The notes below the pieces were generated by a model. That model worked only from the letters and a program-made list of their open reading frames with translations. It searched no databases and had not been told where the DNA came from. Made by a program: the position numbers and the translations under genes. From JAZFYD01 sp036443405 (GTDB taxonomy: Bacteria > Planctomycetota > PLA2), in the NCBI GenBank assembly GCA_036443405.1, contig JAZFYD010000061.1, forward strand, positions 1 to 23,958: a DNA stretch of 23,958 nt, given 5' to 3'. This document shows positions 1 through 7,649 of this stretch, piece by piece. Position 1 is the stretch's first letter, and each line of letters starts with the position of its first letter.

Positions 1-1
1 G

Positions 2-778
2 TGCAAGAACATTCACATGTCGTACGACGGGCGAGTGATCCTGGACGGCATCGACTTCCAGGCGCGCAAGGGCGAAGTCGTCGTGATCATGGGCGGCTCC
101 GGGCACGGCAAGAGCACGCTACTGCGCCTCTTGATCGGCGCCGAGAGGCCGGACAGCGGATCGATCAAGCTGTTCGACACCGAAACGACGACGCTCAACG
201 AGATGGCGATGTACGCCATAAAACGGCGTTTTGGCGTTCTCTTCCAATCCGGTGCGCTCTACAACTCGATGACCGTCGGAGAGAACATCGCGCTGCTATT
301 GCGTGAGCACACCAAGCTGGACGAGAAGATCATCAAGATCATCGTAAAGCTGAAGCTCCAGATGGTCGGCCTGCGCGACTTCGACCATCTGATGCCGTCA
401 CAACTCTCGGGTGGGATGAAAAAACGTGTCGGCCTCGCGCGCGCCATCGCGCTCGACCCCGAGATCATCTTCTACGACGAACCCGGTGCGGGCCTCGACC
501 CCGTGGCACTCTCCGCCATCGACGCGAGCATCACGGGCATCACCAAGCAAATGGGCTCGACCTCGATCGTGGTAACGCATGAGATGAAGTCCGCGTTCCG
601 GATCGCGGACCGCATGGTGCTCTTGTATCGCGGCGAGATCGTCGTCGAGGGCACGCCGGCCGAGATCGAAGCTTCGGACAATCCGGTTGTGAGGCAGTTC
701 ATTCGCGGCGAGGCGGAAGGTCCGCTGACCGGCGACATGTCGACAACGAACCTCGCGCAGGATCTTTTGGGAGGATAG
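2..778 (+). CDS. mlaF: Mla-type ABC transporter ATP-binding protein (MlaF-like), 5' end cut by window
   Basis: This is the ATPase of an ABC importer/exporter of the Mla (MCE) class, which moves phospholipids or other lipids between membranes of a diderm cell. The frame is open to the window edge: codons before the first ATG (17) read C-K-N-I-H, the usual strand before the core of such ATPases, so the true start is probably a few codons upstream of base 1. Counting from the ATG, Walker A is GGSGHGKST (about residues 27-35), the Q-loop is in LFQSG, the signature is LSGGM, Walker B ends in FYDEP and the H-loop is VTHE. The signature and the YDEPxxGLDP stretch fit MlaF better than generic importers. 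The MCE-domain gene starts 4 bases after the stop, and a permease (MlaE) would be expected just outside the window. The class call is firm; the exact substrate is unknown. Confidence 0.9.
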   Translation, partial: CKNIHMSYDGRVILDGIDFQARKGEVVVIMGGSGHGKSTLLRLLIGAERPDSGSIKLFDTETTTLNEMAMYAIKRRFGVLFQSGALYNSMTVGENIALLLREHTKLDEKIIKIIVKLKLQMVGLRDFDHLMPSQLSGGMKKRVGLARAIALDPEIIFYDEPGAGLDPVALSAIDASITGITKQMGSTSIVVTHEMKSAFRIADRMVLLYRGEIVVEGTPAEIEASDNPVVRQFIRGEAEGPLTGDMSTTNLAQDLLGG

Positions 779-782
779 TCGG

Positions 783-2039
783 GTGGCTAGCAAAGGTGCG
801 GAAGTCAGAGTGGGCCTCGTCGTGATCGGCGGGCTCGCGGTGTTGGGCCTCGGCCTCTTCCTGGTCAGCGGCGGTGCCGAGCAATTCAAGGACAAGACGA
901 AATACACGATCTTGTTCAAGAATGCCGGCGGCCTCAACGACGGGGACAGCGTCACCGTGGCCGGTCGCAAGGCCGGCAGCGTGCTCAAGGTCGTCCCGAC
1001 GCGTCACGAAATCGAGGGCAAAGCGGAGCCGTTCCTGAAGGTGACGATCCTCGTGCTGAGCGACGCCGAGATTCAGACGGATTCGCGGATCGCTGTGCAG
1101 CAGACGATCACCGGCATCAAGACCCTCGCGATCAGCAGCGGCAAGGGCGAGAACGTCAAGAGCGACTCGTTGTTGTTCGGCGAGCGGCTCGCGACGTTCG
1201 AGGAAGTGATCGACCAGGCCTCGGATGTGTTCGAGGAGGCCGAAAAGGCGGTTGAAACGCTGCACAAGTCCTTGCGCACGATCGACAAGATCGTGATGGA
1301 GGTGGACGAAAAGGACGTGTCGAGCGAACTCGCCTCCATCCTCGAGTCGCTCCGGAAAGCGGCGGACAACATCGAGTCCGTAACCGAACAGAACGAGAAA
1401 CCGATTTCCGAGGCCATCGCGCACCTCGAGGAGGCGACGAAGGACTTCAATGCACTGCTCACCGACGTGCGCCGCGAGTGGGACGAGACGGCCAAGGACC
1501 GCATCGGCAAGATCCTCAAGGAGATCGAGGAAGCCTCGGAGAAGGTCAACGCCGTCGTCACCGAGAACCGGCCGATCATCAAGGCGACGCTTCAGGGATT
1601 CCGGGACGCGACGCTGCGCGTGGCGCCGACGCTGGAGCGCATCCAGAGCCTGTCGCGCAACCTCGACGAGACGGTGATCCTCGCGCAGCCCAAACTCGTG
1701 CAGACACTCGAGAACGCGCGGCAAGCCATGAAGAAGTTCGAGGAGACGATCGAGGATCTGAAGACCGCGCCCTGGAAGCTGATCAACAAGCCGTCGGACA
1801 AGGAGTCCCGCGAGGTCCACATCTACAACGCGGCCCGGCTTTACACCTCCGCGGTGGGGGACCTCTCGATCGCGATCGATGATCTCGAGACGCTGCGGCG
1901 GCTGGGCCTCCTGACCGAGAAACGGGACAGCGAAACGGTCGAATCCGTGATGGAGCGGCTCAAGGCGGCCGTCGAGGCCTTCAACAAACGACAAGCCGAG
2001 TTCGTCGACCTGTTGACGGTCGAAAAAGCGAGAAAGTAG
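783..2039 (+). CDS. mlaD: MCE-domain protein (MlaD-like), lipid transport substrate-binding component
   Basis: This is a membrane-anchored MCE protein, the periplasmic partner of the MlaF-like ATPase. The start is GTG at 783, with GGGAGG at 769-774, 8 bases upstream. Residues about 8-29 form one hydrophobic helix (VGLVVIGGLAVLGLGLFLV), giving an N-in topology. The MCE domain follows at about 40-120, with the typical F-x-N-A-G-G-L-x-x-G-D-x-V-x-V-A-G segment and G-x-V stretch. From about 130 to 350 the protein is a long helical, heptad-like region rich in E, K and A. At 418 residues it is longer than the E. coli MlaD (about 180), but this length is common in MCE proteins whose helices build a tunnel or needle. 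The 4-base spacing means co-transcription with the ATPase. Substrate cannot be told from sequence. Confidence 0.88.
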   Translation: MASKGAEVRVGLVVIGGLAVLGLGLFLVSGGAEQFKDKTKYTILFKNAGGLNDGDSVTVAGRKAGSVLKVVPTRHEIEGKAEPFLKVTILVLSDAEIQTDSRIAVQQTITGIKTLAISSGKGENVKSDSLLFGERLATFEEVIDQASDVFEEAEKAVETLHKSLRTIDKIVMEVDEKDVSSELASILESLRKAADNIESVTEQNEKPISEAIAHLEEATKDFNALLTDVRREWDETAKDRIGKILKEIEEASEKVNAVVTENRPIIKATLQGFRDATLRVAPTLERIQSLSRNLDETVILAQPKLVQTLENARQAMKKFEETIEDLKTAPWKLINKPSDKESREVHIYNAARLYTSAVGDLSIAIDDLETLRRLGLLTEKRDSETVESVMERLKAAVEAFNKRQAEFVDLLTVEKARK

Positions 2040-2062
2040 CGGGCGCCCGCCGACGCGCCCGC
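2039..2062 (+). terminator. GC-rich hairpin after the MCE gene
   Basis: Bases 2039-2046 (gcgggcgc) pair perfectly with 2055-2062 (gcgcccgc), with an 8-base loop. The hairpin starts on the last base of the MCE stop codon. No T-run follows, so it is not a classic intrinsic terminator; it may slow polymerase or protect the 3' end. The remaining 74 bases before mdh hold only a TTGACG at 2087-2092 with no convincing -10 partner. Confidence 0.3.
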
Positions 2063-2136
2063 TGGGGCGCAGCGGAGCGTGGACGCTTGACGCACCGATA
2101 GGATGGTGCCTTCAAACCCGGACACCGGAGGAAACC

Positions 2137-3072
2137 ATGGCGAGGAAGAAGGTCACTGTCGTTGGCGCAGGTCACGTGGGCGAGGCCACGGCGTTTCAGG
2201 TTGCTCAGCGCAACCTCGCCGACGTCGTTCTGATCGACATCGTGGACGGCATGCCGCAGGGCAAGGCGCTCGACATGAGCCAGGGCGGCGCGCTCTACGA
2301 CATGGACGTGTCGATCGAAGGCGCGACCGATCACTCCGCGATGGCGGGCAGCGACGTCGTGGTCATCACATCGGGTGTGCCCCGCAAGCCGGGCATGGAC
2401 CGGATGGACCTCCTCAAGATCAACGTCGGTATCGTGACATCGGTCTGCGAGGGTGTTGTTAAACACTGCCCGAACGCGATCGTCATCATGGTGACGAACC
2501 CGCTCGACGTCATGGCTTACGCCGCGCTGAAGAGCACGGGTTTCCCCCGCGAGCGCGTGATCGGCATGGCGGGTGTGCTCGACGCCGCGCGCTTCCGCCG
2601 GTTCATCGCGTGGGAACTTGGTGTCAGCGTGCGCGACGTCTCGGCGATGGTGCTGGGCGGCCACGGCGACCAGATGGTCCCGCTCGCGCGGTTCTCCACG
2701 GTCAACGGCGTTCCGATCCCGGAGTTGATTCCGGCCGATCGCATCGACGCGCTCATCGAGCGCACCCGCAAGGGCGGCGGCGAGATCGTCAAGCTGCTCA
2801 AGACGGGCAGCGCGTACTACGCGACCGCAGCGTCCGTCTGTGTCATGGTCGAGGCGATCCTCCGCGACACCGGCCATCTGGTGCCGGCGTCGGTATTCCT
2901 GCAGGGCGAGTACGGCCACGAGGGCGTGTTCCTCGGCGTGCCGGTGCAACTCGGCGCGGAAGGTCTGCGCAAGATCATCGACCTCGACTTGAACGAGGCC
3001 GAAAAGGCGCAGATGCAAATCAGCTACGACGCGGTCAAGAAGGGCGTCGACGACGTCCAGCCGCTGTTGTAG
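2137..3072 (+). CDS. mdh: Malate dehydrogenase, NAD-dependent (LDH-like MDH)
   Basis: It interconverts malate and oxaloacetate with NAD(H) in the TCA cycle, in the cytoplasm. The start ATG is 5 bases after a strong GGAGG (2127-2131). At 311 residues it has the usual length. The Rossmann motif GAGHVG is at residues 10-15, and the acidic residue that binds the NAD ribose is D34. The mobile loop reads PRKPGMDRMD (82-91): the Arg pair R83/R89 is the malate signature, where lactate dehydrogenases carry Gln at the specificity position. VTNPLDVM follows at 119-126, the catalytic Asp/Arg pair is D149/R152, and the catalytic His is H176 in GGHGDQMVP. It belongs to the tetrameric, LDH-like MDH group. 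It appears monocistronic, ending 45 bases before an inverted repeat. Confidence 0.95.
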   Translation: MARKKVTVVGAGHVGEATAFQVAQRNLADVVLIDIVDGMPQGKALDMSQGGALYDMDVSIEGATDHSAMAGSDVVVITSGVPRKPGMDRMDLLKINVGIVTSVCEGVVKHCPNAIVIMVTNPLDVMAYAALKSTGFPRERVIGMAGVLDAARFRRFIAWELGVSVRDVSAMVLGGHGDQMVPLARFSTVNGVPIPELIPADRIDALIERTRKGGGEIVKLLKTGSAYYATAASVCVMVEAILRDTGHLVPASVFLQGEYGHEGVFLGVPVQLGAEGLRKIIDLDLNEAEKAQMQISYDAVKKGVDDVQPLL

Positions 3073-3117
3073 CGCGCCGGGCCGATCGCCCTCGTGGCTT
3101 CCGGGTTGATCGTTCTT

Positions 3118-3277
3118 GCCACAGAATCACAGAAGCACAGAACCAGCGACGTTTTGGTTTGGGCGCGACTCGAAGGACAGCGTCGTAGCGTTCCGAGCCC
3201 CCTTCTCAACCATGAACGGGCCTGGGCATCGAGGAACACGGCGAGGTCGCCATTCTGTGTTTCTGTGATTCTGTGGC
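3118..3277. repeat. Inverted repeat of the CACAGANN family, copy 1
   Basis: The arms are 3118-3142 and 3253-3277: 25 bases, 24 of them matching. Each arm is three tandem 8-base units, CACAGAAT, CACAGAAG (or AA) and CACAGAAC-like. The 110-base interior has no credible gene and starts with CCAGCGA at 3143-3149. The element fills most of the 243-base gap between mdh (+) and the Kelch gene (-), which converge on it. A second copy is at 9427-9522. Confidence 0.85.
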
Positions 3278-3315
3278 CAAAGGAACGAATGCGCAGTGGC
3301 CGCCCGATGGTTCGG

Positions 3316-4827
3316 TCACTCGTCTTCGACAGGGGCGAGGATCAGAATCGCCTGCTGTAGCGCTGAGAACGCCAGATCCTGCGGTATGCCGCCGAAGAGC
3401 CAGACGTTGCCGTCGGGTGCCCGTATCGCGACGTGATGCGACGTCGGGCGCGGCAGCGCCACGTCCTGAATACGCTCGACGAGCAGCGCCCCGCCGGGGC
3501 GGTGGAAGACGTCGATCGTCCGGTGGAGCAGCACCGGCGTACCGAAATCCGTGCCGCCCGTGATCAGGACGTTGCCGTTTTCAAACGCGACTGCCGCCGC
3601 GAACACACGCTCCTGCGCCATGTCGCTGGTCGCTTGCAAGAACCCGAGGCCGACATCCCACATCGTCACGCCACGCGTGCCCGAGCCGCCGGCCACGACG
3701 GGGCGGCCGTCGGGCAAACGGGTGAACGCGCCAAACAGGTGCGGGTTCGCCGGTGCGACGGCAGGCGTCGTGAACGAGTTGCTGTCGGGGTCGTACAGAT
3801 CGGCCGTGAGTGTCGAAGACGAACCGCCGAAGATGACGATGTTGCCCGCGGGATCGCGCGAGGTGACGTGTCCCGCTCGCGGTGACCCCATGACATCGGG
3901 AACGACGCTCCAGGTGTTCAGGACGGGATCGTAGATTTCGGCGTCGTTGCGGAACACGAAGGTCGCGCCGTCGAGACTCTGCCCGCCGGTGACGAGGATC
4001 TTGCCGCCGTCCAGCACAACCGCCTGCGCGAACGAACGTGCGAAGTTCATCGCCGGGGCGGGGGAGATCGAAAGGTCGGAGGAATTGAGGATCTCGCACT
4101 GCGCGAGCGGGACGAACGGCGCGCCCTGGGACTCGCCGCCAGCCAGGAGCACGCGTCCGTTCGGCAGCGCGATTTGCACGTGCGCGGCGCGCGCCGTAAT
4201 CATGCGCGTACCCAGAAGCGTGCTCTTCCGTGCGACCGGGTCGAAGACCTCGAGTGCGTCGGTGGTCGAATCGTTCCCGGAGTAACCGCCGGAAATCAGA
4301 AAGCGCCCGTTGGGCAGCGTCGAAACACGATGGAACCAACGCCCCTGTTTGAGCCCGAACTCGTGATCGACGATCTGGCCCTGCTCGATAAAAATCGGCG
4401 AGCCCGGTGACGCGGTGAAGCGCGATTCGAAGCTCCGCGCCAAGGCCTGCCCCGACGTGTCGCGCAACGAAGTGCGCACCTCGATTCGGTGTTCCGTGGC
4501 CGGCAGGAAACCCGGATCGGGCTCGAACGTAACGATGCCCGGTTGGAACTGGTTGACCCGGAGGACGCCGAAGACCTCTTGACCGGTGCGCGCGAAGACC
4601 TGCAGGGAGCTGCGGCCGAGGGTGCCGACGTCGACGGCCCGGCTGAACGCGATGTTGATCACCGTGTTGAGCGCCACGCCGTTGGCACCGGACACCGGCG
4701 CGATGCCCGTCACCTCGAAGACTTCCGTGCTCGGCGCAGGGCTCCCGTCGCCGCCGCTGCAGTTGCATAAGAGCGTGATGGCCACCAGAGCCGCAGAGGG
4801 CAGCCCCGGAGAGAGGAGTTTTGTCAT
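3316..4827 (-). CDS. Secreted Kelch-repeat protein with N-terminal bacterial Ig-like domain
   Basis: This is a predicted surface or periplasmic protein of 503 residues and unknown ligand. The N-terminus is a signal sequence (hydrophobic about 8-20) ending in LLCNCSGG; Cys21 or Cys23 could be lipidated, although the lipobox is not ideal. Residues about 35-135 form a bacterial Ig-like domain of the Big_5/SbsA type (PVSGANGVALNT, VTFEPDPGFLPATEHRIEV, the hallmark 'extreme value' layout). From about 160 to 495 there are at least five Kelch/galactose-oxidase-like blades, each with a run such as LPNGRFLISGGY, LPNGRVLLAGGE, GGKILVTGGQ, GNIVIFGGS and NGNVLITGGT followed by an EIYDP-like strand, so a beta-propeller is expected. 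No catalytic copper ligands are apparent. A -10-like TAAAAT (minus strand, 4868-4873) lies about 40 bases upstream, without a clear -35. The Ig-like and propeller calls are solid; function is unassigned. Confidence 0.85.
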   Translation of the reverse strand: MTKLLSPGLPSAALVAITLLCNCSGGDGSPAPSTEVFEVTGIAPVSGANGVALNTVINIAFSRAVDVGTLGRSSLQVFARTGQEVFGVLRVNQFQPGIVTFEPDPGFLPATEHRIEVRTSLRDTSGQALARSFESRFTASPGSPIFIEQGQIVDHEFGLKQGRWFHRVSTLPNGRFLISGGYSGNDSTTDALEVFDPVARKSTLLGTRMITARAAHVQIALPNGRVLLAGGESQGAPFVPLAQCEILNSSDLSISPAPAMNFARSFAQAVVLDGGKILVTGGQSLDGATFVFRNDAEIYDPVLNTWSVVPDVMGSPRAGHVTSRDPAGNIVIFGGSSSTLTADLYDPDSNSFTTPAVAPANPHLFGAFTRLPDGRPVVAGGSGTRGVTMWDVGLGFLQATSDMAQERVFAAAVAFENGNVLITGGTDFGTPVLLHRTIDVFHRPGGALLVERIQDVALPRPTSHHVAIRAPDGNVWLFGGIPQDLAFSALQQAILILAPVEDE

Positions 4828-4967
4828 CGCGCGCCTGGGGGGTTTGCCAAGAGAGAGCCTGCCGCGGATTTTACCTCAACGCAATGCCGCTGCATCCCTT
4901 GGCCTCGGACTAGGCTCCGTCTGAGACGAACGCGCAGGCCCGAGATCGAGCTGGGAGCATCTCTGGC

Positions 4968-4987
4968 TCAACGGCTCACGCCGTTGA
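4968..4987. repeat. Perfect 8-bp palindromic hairpin, TCAACGGC/GCCGTTGA
   Basis: Arms 4968-4975 and 4980-4987 enclose the loop TCAC. It lies in the 202-base gap 4828-5029, about 43 bases past the stop of the minus-strand selenoprotein gene, so it may serve as that gene's 3' hairpin, though no T-run follows. A hairpin of the same design (8-bp TCAACG stem, 4-base loop) is at 21473-21492. The 13-mer CGCCGTCAGGCGT just beside this copy also recurs at the second one on the opposite strand. Nothing else is seen in 4828-5029. Confidence 0.5.
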
Positions 4988-5029
4988 AGCGCCGTCAGGC
5001 GTCGTTCGCCGGGGTGCTCGGCGGAGCGA

Positions 5030-5968
5030 CTACTTCGCCGAAGTCGCCAGCGCGAGGGACAGGGCGGGCACGCTGAAGCCCTTCGGTCCGCGCGCACCGG
5101 TAAACGCGATCTTGGCATCGGGGCTCACCACGAACAGGCGGTCGGGCATCGCGCCGTACGCGGTCGCGACGGTGTTTTTCATGTCGTCGATCAGCACCGG
5201 CATCGTGAGGCCCAACTCCTTCACGCACTTGGCGGCCACCTCCTTGCGCTCCTCGAACGTCTTCGGCTGGTTGATCTCGACGCGCTTGCTGGGGCGGGGG
5301 CCCTCGACGGGGTGCGCTTCCTTGATGTACACAAAGTAGAAGTCCGCACGGTCTTTGTATTCGAGATAGAGGTCCTGCAGGCTCCCGGCCTGCGCGCAGA
5401 ACGGGCCTCACGTGTACGAACCGAACACCAACACGGTGGTGCGTTTCGGCTTCGCGAGATCGATTTTCGCCCCGCCCTTGAACGCGGCCGCGCTCACCTT
5501 CGGTGCATCCGTCCCCTCCTTGGGTGCGCGATCCGGCCCGCGCCGATCCGCTCCGGATCCGCCGCCGCGCAGCGCCTGCATCAGTTCGTCCGAGCTGACC
5601 GTGCCGTCTCCGTTCTTGTCGGCGCGCTTGAAAAACGCTTGCCACTCATCGGACGAGACCTTGCCGTCGCCGTCCGCATCGAACGCGGGCATCAGAGATC
5701 CGCCGGGGGCGCCGCCGCCCCCGCCGCGCTGGCGGTTGCCGCGCCGCATGTTCTGCGCTTCGTCCTTGGTGACAAACCCGTCACTGTCGGCGTCGAGGCG
5801 ATCCCAAAACCGGTCGGGACCTTGGAATTCGTCTTTGGAGACCTTGCCGTCGCCGTCGGCGTCCATGCCCTTGAGGCGCTCCCAAGGACTGCCGCCGCGG
5901 CCGCCGCGACCCTGGGCAAACAACTCCGTGGCAAAAAGGGCGAGGGGAATGAGAACGAGAAGGCGCAT
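5030..5968 (-). CDS. Secreted EF-hand / iodothyronine-deiodinase-like selenoprotein (TGA at codon 187 read as Sec)
   Basis: The gene reads as 312 residues if the in-frame TGA at 5408-5410 is selenocysteine. Residues 1-19 are a signal peptide (hydrophobic, ending FAQ). Four EF-hand loops follow at 36-47, 59-70, 97-108 and 117-128, all of the D-x-[DN]-x-D-G-x-[VF]-[ST]-x-[DE]-E form, with a Gly/Arg-rich linker between loops two and three. From about 178 there is a thioredoxin-fold domain of the iodothyronine-deiodinase family: FGSYT-U-GPF aligns with the animal FGSCT-U-PxF active site, VYIKEAHP with the conserved Y-I-x-E-A-H, and MPVLIDDM...GAMPDRLFVV with the P-V-V-V-D-T-M...ALPERLYII stretch. 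The reading frame continues without break for 125 codons after the TGA, to TAG at 5030. Cys191 (U-x3-C) could resolve a selenenylsulfide. The likely role is a periplasmic redox or dehalogenation activity with calcium-binding domains; the substrate is unknown. The alternative is a nonsense mutation of a Cys codon. Confidence 0.87.
5377..5393 (-). promoter_or_regulatory. Candidate bacterial SECIS hairpin downstream of the TGA
   Basis: On the minus-strand mRNA, GCAGGC-CGGGA-GCCTGC forms a perfect 6-bp stem with a 5-base loop. Twenty bases separate the TGA from the loop. As I recall the bacterial SECIS consensus, the apical loop lies about 16-37 bases after the UGA and has a G in one of its first two positions; this hairpin fits both. 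Longer-range pairing (TTCTGC with GCAGGA, GAGG with CCTC) could extend or compete with it. It lies within the coding sequence, as expected in bacteria. Confidence 0.6.
5408..5410 (-). other. In-frame TGA at the active site, proposed selenocysteine codon
   Basis: The codon falls exactly where deiodinase-family proteins have Sec or Cys, directly after the conserved G-S-x-T. Homology to the family continues on both sides in the same frame with no shift. A random nonsense mutation or sequencing error would have to hit this one functional codon. Decoding would need selA, selB, selC and selD elsewhere in the genome; none is in this window. Confidence 0.82.
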
Positions 5969-6082
5969 GTCCGTGAAACCCGCGGGGGGGTCGGTGGGTT
6001 TCGGTCCCTAAGATTCGGCACCAGGGTGCGTTTCAGCGTGATTGAGATCGATGTGCCCGTCGCGCTCGCCCCGCGCACGATT

Positions 6083-6862
6083 TCAAACCGCGGCGCGGGA
6101 CACGAACACCATCTCCGGGGACTCGTGGCTCAACTCCGAGCGGTCGAAGTCACCGTATGTGTGCAACAGCTCGAACCCGGCGCGGGCGAGTAGGTGTTCG
6201 ACTTCGTACCGGTGCACCCATCGCATCTTGAAGTCCGAGATGAACTCCTCGATCTCGCCGGCTTCGTCCTCGACCTCCCAGCGGAAGCGAATCGCCGACG
6301 TTTGGATGGCGAGGTTCGGTTTCGCGTGCGCGTAGCGGCGGACGATCTTTCCGTCCTGTTCGCGTTCGATCTGGAGGACTTCGTCTTGGGAGAACTTCGT
6401 AAACGCGACCGGCTGCATTTGATAGAAGTCGAAGATGAAGATCCCGTCCGGTGCGAGGTGCTTTTTCACGCACGCGAGCGCGGCGAAGTGGTCTTCAACC
6501 GTTTCCATGTGGCAGAACGCACGGAACGGAATCGTGATGAGGCTGTACTTCTTCCCGAGATCGAAGTCGCGCATGTCTGCGCGCTCCAACCGGCAGCTCA
6601 GGTTCTTGGCCGCGAGCTTCTCGTGTGCGATCCGCAGCATCTCCGGGGAATGGTCGATGCCGTCGATCTCGATGCCCGCTTCCGCCGTCGGCAGGAGGAT
6701 GCGTCCCGTGCCGCAGCCGATCTCGAGAACCGGTCCGCCGTTTTGCGCGGCTTCTTCCACATAGAAACCGATGTCGCTACGTGGCCGCCCGCCCGAGACG
6801 ACCTCGTAGTCGCCGTCATACATCTGCGCCATGATCGCGTCGTACTCGTCGCTGTAAGCCAT
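6083..6862 (-). CDS. Class I SAM-dependent methyltransferase
   Basis: This is a cytoplasmic 259-residue methyltransferase of the Rossmann class; the substrate is unknown. Motif I is VLEIGCGTG (45-53), followed by the acidic ribose-binding residue in IDGID (D70). Then come a motif II-like ADMRDFDL, the post-motif segment YSLITIPFRAFCHM, and a C-terminal beta-rich part (RFRWEVEDEAGEIEEFISDFKMRWVHRYEVEHLLARAGFELLHTYGDF) typical of the UbiE/Mtf_25 group. The last segment, in which a tyrosine and 'LL..AGF' precede a final strand, is a common ending of small-molecule methyltransferases. It stands on the same strand as the MORN gene upstream (213-base gap) and the selenoprotein gene downstream (114-base gap), so it is probably transcribed on its own. 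No gene or clear signal is seen in 6863-7075, only short GGC- and GGA-rich repeats. Confidence 0.87.
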   Translation of the reverse strand: MAYSDEYDAIMAQMYDGDYEVVSGGRPRSDIGFYVEEAAQNGGPVLEIGCGTGRILLPTAEAGIEIDGIDHSPEMLRIAHEKLAAKNLSCRLERADMRDFDLGKKYSLITIPFRAFCHMETVEDHFAALACVKKHLAPDGIFIFDFYQMQPVAFTKFSQDEVLQIEREQDGKIVRRYAHAKPNLAIQTSAIRFRWEVEDEAGEIEEFISDFKMRWVHRYEVEHLLARAGFELLHTYGDFDRSELSHESPEMVFVSRAAV

Positions 6863-7075
6863 GATGGGAGTTGTACCGCTTGCACCGCGCGCGGTTCACT
6901 CGGAAATCCGCGGTGCACCTCGGCCTTGGCCTCGGCCTCGTGCGTCGTGCCATGTTTTCTCGGACCCCCATCCACATGCGTCGTTCTTCATGACTCCACG
7001 GCAGTGCGCAGCGCGAGGACGGAGGTCGGAGGACAGAAGAGGCAAGGCCCAACGCATGAGGCCGGGTAGCGCGCG

Positions 7076-7573
7076 CTAAGCCGTCCCGAGTTCCTGCAGC
7101 AGCGCGTTCAGCTCCGACTCCTTCGCGCGCTGGTTGCCGTCAAGCGGCTCGATGTCGCCGCCCAGCCAATCGCGGTGCTTTTGCAGCACCTCGAAATTCG
7201 CATGGGCTTTTGTGAGCCGGAATCGCTCGACGACCTCGCCGGATTCGTTCCACACCACACCCATGGTGCGCACGCCGCGGTCCAGGAACTCGAGCGACCG
7301 GGGCCGGCCACTCGTGAACCAACTCTCCACGATGCCGTGGGCGATGCTCCCGCGATAGTGGGTCTCCCGGACAAGGGCACCCGAGTTCGGATCCCATTCG
7401 CGGGCGATGCCGTGCCGTATCCCGCGTCGAAACGTGGTTTCGCCGATCCGGCGCCCGCCGTCCTCTTCGACCGCGATGCCCGTGAACCGCCGGCCCGCGT
7501 GCAGATACACGAGGTCACCGGACAGTTTGAGGTTATCTCGACGCACCCTCGACGACTCCATGGCACCGAGCAT
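7076..7573 (-). CDS. MORN-like (toxin-antitoxin YwqK-type) repeat protein
   Basis: This is a 165-residue protein of unknown function. The middle part contains three or four repeats of the MORN_2/YwqK kind: FRRGIRHGIAREWDPNSGALVRETHYRGSI.., then IAHGIVESWFTSGRPRSLEFLDRGV, then TMGVVWNESGEVVERFRL. Each has the 'G-x-x-H-G-x-x-x-x-[WY]-x-x-x-G' pattern of beta-hairpins. No signal peptide or transmembrane helix is visible, so it is probably cytoplasmic. The start at 7573 has a GGAG about 10 bases upstream; a second ATG (7561) is also possible. It diverges from the secreted toroid gene at 7740. Despite the YwqK name, nothing here shows a toxin partner. Confidence 0.72.
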   Translation of the reverse strand: MLGAMESSRVRRDNLKLSGDLVYLHAGRRFTGIAVEEDGGRRIGETTFRRGIRHGIAREWDPNSGALVRETHYRGSIAHGIVESWFTSGRPRSLEFLDRGVRTMGVVWNESGEVVERFRLTKAHANFEVLQKHRDWLGGDIEPLDGNQRAKESELNALLQELGTA

Positions 7574-7649
7574 ACGCCCAGTGCTCCGGGGCTGGCAATT
7601 GCCTACGACGGGCCAACCGCCTCCATGTGAAACAGTCGTCCGGTGTTAT

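Noticed and set aside
699..1994. 431-codon minus-strand open frame opposite the MCE gene
   Set aside because: It is an Arg/Leu/Glu-rich shadow of the real gene in GC-rich DNA, without family features.
5408..5410. TGA read as a true stop, giving a short EF-hand protein and a pseudogene remnant
   Set aside because: The deiodinase-like domain continues in the same frame for 125 codons, with family motifs intact on both sides and the TGA at the Sec/Cys position.
6863..7075. Possible small gene or RNA between the MORN gene and the methyltransferase
   Set aside because: No conserved frame, hairpin or promoter is convincing; only short G-rich and GGC repeats are present.
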